From positions 36,692 through 100,691 of the forward strand of contig NZ_JAAVVE010000012.1 in the NCBI RefSeq assembly GCF_018449795.1: a DNA stretch of 64,000 bases. Direction: 5' to 3'. Both the position numbers and the translations under genes were made by a program. The notes beneath the pieces are model-generated. The model was not told where the DNA came from. It did not search any database and worked only from the letters and a program-made list of their open reading frames with translations. Source of the stretch: Sphingomonas sp. dw_22 (GTDB taxonomy: Bacteria; Pseudomonadota; Alphaproteobacteria; Sphingomonadales; Sphingomonadaceae). Positions 61,186 through 64,000 of the stretch are shown here, in pieces (the stretch's first letter is position 1; each line of letters opens with the position of its first letter).

Positions 61186-64000
61186 ATGACTTTTCCGGTT
61201 CGCACGCGCGGCCTGCGCAAGCGCCTGCTCCTTTCGGCCTGTTTCGTGGCGCTGCCCGGCGCGGCCTATGCCCAGGACACGACGGTCCCGCCCTCGCGCA
61301 CGAACGCGCTGAACATGGATGGCAGCGACACGCTGACCGTCGCGGAGACCGGCACTTTCCAGGTTTCGGGCAACCAGGCGGTCAACATCAATGGCGCGAG
61401 CTCGGGAACCGGCATCGTCATCACCAACGACGGCACCATCGAGGCCGTCGCCACCACAGCTTCGAACGGCCGCGCGATCAGCGGCAGCACCGATTTCCCG
61501 GACCGCACGGTCACGATCGTCAATCGCGGCCTGATCCGCGGCGGCAACGATGCGATCCGGCTGAGCGAAAGCACCGCGGGCGGCGATTCGGGCGTGGTCA
61601 CGATCGACAATAGCGGCACGATCGTCAGCACCGGCCTTGACGGCTCCGGCGCGCAGGCCCAGCAGGCGCAGGGCGTCGACGTGACCGTCACCGGGGTCAC
61701 GCTCAACCTGACCAACCGCGCGGGCGGCACGATCAGCGGATCGCAGGGCGTGGTGAGCTCGGCGACGATCAATCTCGTGAATGCCGGAACCATCACGGGA
61801 ACCGGCGCGACATCGGGCCAGGGCGAAGGCGTGCGCGGCACCACCGGCGCCACCCTGAACCTGACCAACGAGGCCACCGGCGTCATCACCGGTCTTTACG
61901 GCATCATCGGCACCGGCAACACGACGATCGTCAACCGCGGGACGATCAGCGGCAGCGACGGCGGCACGGGCTCGCCGACGCGCGAGGGCATCCGGATCAA
62001 TCTCAGCGCGACCAGCACGCTCAACAACATCACCCTCGCCGCGGGCAGCATGACCAGCGCCGGCACGGGCGCCGGCGCCTCCGGCAACGCCGTCGTCTTC
62101 GGCGGCAGCGGCGTGGCGGGCACGGTGAACACGCTGACGATCGAGACCGGCGCCGGCATCGATGGCGGCGTCGCGGGCGCCCCCGCGAGCGGGGTGGAGG
62201 ACATCCTCAATCTGACCGGCACGGGATCGCAGATCCTGGGCACCGCGACCGGATTCGACACGCTGAACGTCCAGGGCGGCACCTGGGGGATCACCAGCAC
62301 GCAGACGCTGCGCAACGGCGCCACGATCGCGGCCGGCGCGACGCTGCGCTACGACGATCTGGATGCCAGTTCGGGCGGCTATGTCGCCGGGACCATCGCC
62401 AATAACGGCACGCTGATCGTCAATCGCACCCGCACCATAACGCATAACGGCGCGATGAGCGGCACCGGCGGGTTGCAGATCGTCAACAGCGGCACGCTCG
62501 TCCTCGGCACCGCCAACAGCTATTCCGGCGACACGCTGATCGGCGACGGACGCCTGCGCACGGGCCAGCTCGCCGACAGCTTCTCGGCCAATTCCGCCGT
62601 GACGGTGACCGGCAACGGCATCCTCGACCTCAACGACATGACCCAGGATTCCGACGGCAACGACGCGCCGGTCGGCCGGGACCAGACCATCGCCAATCTC
62701 TCGGGCGATGGCGCGGTGCGCCTCGGCCAGTTGAACGGCGCGACGCTCACCACCGGCGCCGCCGGCGGCAATACCGTCTTCTCGGGCGTGATGAGCCAGC
62801 TCGGCGGGCTGACCAAGATCGGCACCGGCAGGATGACCCTTTCGGGCGACAACACCGCCACCGGCCTGCTCGCGCTCGACGGCGGCGAGATCGCGCTGTC
62901 GGGCCGCTGGGCCGGAGCGGCGGCGATGGCGAGCGGAACGACCCTCAGCGGCGCCGGCAGCATCGGCGGCGTGCTCACGGTCGGCGATGCGGCCATCGCG
63001 CCGGGCAATGACGGCGTCGGCACGCTTTCGACCGCCGGGCTCGTGCTCTCCTCGGGCTCGGTCCTGAACTATCAGCTCGCCGCGCCCGGCACCGGAGACC
63101 GCATCGACGTCGCCGGCGACCTGACGCTCGACGGCACGCTGAACATCGCCGATGTCGGCGGCTTCGGCGAAGGCGTCTACCGCCTGATCGACTATAGCGG
63201 GGCGCTCACCGACAACGGGCTGGTGGTCGGTGGCGTGCCGAGCGGCGCCAATGGCGGGCTGATGACCATCCAGACCTCGGTCGCGACCCAGGTGAACCTG
63301 GTCTATGGAACGCCGGAGGCGACCACGATCCAGTTCTGGGACGGCGCGGGCGCCTCCGGAAACGGGGCGGTCGAAGGCGGCAGCGGTAGCTGGATCAACG
63401 GCCTGCCGAACTGGGCGGATGCCGACGGTGCCGCGAACAGCGCCTGGGCCGGTGCGTTCGGCGTGTTCCAGGGCGCGGCGGGCACCGTCACGGTCGACGA
63501 CGCGATCGTCTTAACCGGCGCGCAGTTCATGACCGACGGCTATGCGATCGCTTCGGGCACCGGCACGCTGACGACCGACACGGCGCTCACCAATATCCGC
63601 GTCGATCCCGGCGTCACCGCGACGATCGGCGCGGGCATCGGCGGCACCGGCGGGCTGGTCAAGAACGACGCCGGTACGCTGATCCTGGCGGGCGCCAACA
63701 GCTATGGCGGCGCGACCAACATCCTGGGCGGCACCGTCGTGGTGCTGAGCGGCTCGGCGATTCCGGCAACGAGCGCCGTCGCCATCGCCTCGGGCGCAAC
63801 GCTCGACATCCGTGCCGACCAGGCGATCGGCGGCCTCAACGGCGCGGGCCAGGTCCTGCTCGGCGCGACGCTGACGACCGGCGGGCTCGGCGGCACCGAT
63901 AGTTTCACCGGGACGCTGAGCGGCGCCGGCGGGCTGATCAAGACCGGAGCGGGCACGACGACGCTCGGCGGCGCGAACAGCTATGCCGGCCCGACCAAGG
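61186..64000 (+). CDS. Autotransporter with passenger-associated repeats, N-terminal part (runs off window)
   Basis: 938 codons are open without a stop to the window edge. GGGAGGG precedes the ATG. Signal peptide LLLSACFVALPGAAYAQD. The passenger is a beta-helix of short Gly/Thr/Ala/Asn-rich turns (VNINGASSGTGIVITNDGTI, TIVNRGLIRGGNDAI) with at least four PATR-type elements such as GTGRMTLSGDNTAT, DAGTLILAGANSYGGATN and TTTLGGANSYAGPT. An atypical segment, FWDGAGASGNGAVEGGSGSW, also occurs in other large autotransporters. The C-terminal AT barrel must lie beyond the edge. Likely surface adhesin or matrix protein. A GntR-type dyad upstream suggests co-regulation with alginate uptake. Confidence 0.88.
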   Translation, partial: MTFPVRTRGLRKRLLLSACFVALPGAAYAQDTTVPPSRTNALNMDGSDTLTVAETGTFQVSGNQAVNINGASSGTGIVITNDGTIEAVATTASNGRAISGSTDFPDRTVTIVNRGLIRGGNDAIRLSESTAGGDSGVVTIDNSGTIVSTGLDGSGAQAQQAQGVDVTVTGVTLNLTNRAGGTISGSQGVVSSATINLVNAGTITGTGATSGQGEGVRGTTGATLNLTNEATGVITGLYGIIGTGNTTIVNRGTISGSDGGTGSPTREGIRINLSATSTLNNITLAAGSMTSAGTGAGASGNAVVFGGSGVAGTVNTLTIETGAGIDGGVAGAPASGVEDILNLTGTGSQILGTATGFDTLNVQGGTWGITSTQTLRNGATIAAGATLRYDDLDASSGGYVAGTIANNGTLIVNRTRTITHNGAMSGTGGLQIVNSGTLVLGTANSYSGDTLIGDGRLRTGQLADSFSANSAVTVTGNGILDLNDMTQDSDGNDAPVGRDQTIANLSGDGAVRLGQLNGATLTTGAAGGNTVFSGVMSQLGGLTKIGTGRMTLSGDNTATGLLALDGGEIALSGRWAGAAAMASGTTLSGAGSIGGVLTVGDAAIAPGNDGVGTLSTAGLVLSSGSVLNYQLAAPGTGDRIDVAGDLTLDGTLNIADVGGFGEGVYRLIDYSGALTDNGLVVGGVPSGANGGLMTIQTSVATQVNLVYGTPEATTIQFWDGAGASGNGAVEGGSGSWINGLPNWADADGAANSAWAGAFGVFQGAAGTVTVDDAIVLTGAQFMTDGYAIASGTGTLTTDTALTNIRVDPGVTATIGAGIGGTGGLVKNDAGTLILAGANSYGGATNILGGTVVVLSGSAIPATSAVAIASGATLDIRADQAIGGLNGAGQVLLGATLTTGGLGGTDSFTGTLSGAGGLIKTGAGTTTLGGANSYAGPTK

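Overview
The window is a high-GC, densely packed chromosomal segment that reads as a Sphingomonas-like alphaproteobacterium (Sphingomonadales). The grounds are the consistently G/C-ended codon use, two large TonB-dependent receptors, a ThiS-ThiG fusion, the aroQ-accB-accC order, a DUF1476-BolA-monothiol-glutaredoxin operon, an alginate-type polysaccharide lyase locus and palindromic intergenic repeats of the kind scattered in this group. No rRNA, tRNA, CRISPR array, integrase or intact insertion sequence was seen.

Layout. 1-3.8 kb: a BlaI/BlaR1-type sensor pair cut by the window edge, an orphan dimethylformamidase-like protein, and a DUF1476/bolA/grxD operon. 3.9-7.3 kb: a quinone reductase-like gene and leuC/leuD with a tiny secreted-peptide ORF between them. 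8-10.7 kb: a two-subunit 3-oxoacid CoA-transferase whose subunit genes are separated by a translationally coupled HAD phosphatase lipoprotein. 11-17.5 kb: an outer-membrane barrel with terminator, a ThDP enzyme, an HxlR/SDR divergent pair, an ankyrin protein, CsbD, a methyltransferase and a lipoprotein hydrolase. 17.5-21 kb: thiSG fusion, aroQ, accB, accC. 21-25 kb: a membrane-bound LytTR regulator opposite a DUF2306 protein, arsC, a small membrane peptide, and a qorB/HxlR pair. 25-32 kb: purL, an acetyl-CoA hydrolase/transferase, DUF3052, nitroreductase, DUF418, and bfd-bfr behind likely Fur boxes. 32-37 kb: an Hpt protein, der, bamB, a YfgM-like protein and panB. 37-41 kb: a membrane protein/XRE pair and a base-excision repair set (ycaQ-like, tag, GNAT).

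Accessory half. 41.5-47.5 kb: a divergent locus with a GPH-type sugar symporter and a tandem two-HTH TetR protein on one side, and a TonB receptor plus periplasmic tyrosine phosphatase on the other. Next come three decayed gene remnants (EamA transporter, peptide deformylase, quinone oxidoreductase), a solitary mreB paralogue and a spermidine synthase-like protein. 50.4-60.9 kb is a complete-looking alginate utilisation locus: PL6 lyase, PL17 oligoalginate lyase, MFS uronate carrier, SDR reductase and SGNH esterase in one coupled operon ended by a strong terminator, then a TonB receptor and a FadR-type GntR regulator. TonB receptor, PL6 and PL17 would import and cut alginate; the MFS carrier brings unsaturated uronate into the cytosol; the SDR would reduce it. 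Half-sites containing TGGTAT occur upstream of the receptor and, as a perfect dyad, upstream of the large autotransporter that runs off the right edge, suggesting the autotransporter belongs to the same regulon.

Many genes are joined by ATGA or TAATG overlaps. Several start sites were chosen by Shine-Dalgarno spacing rather than longest reading frame, and this is stated in each entry.
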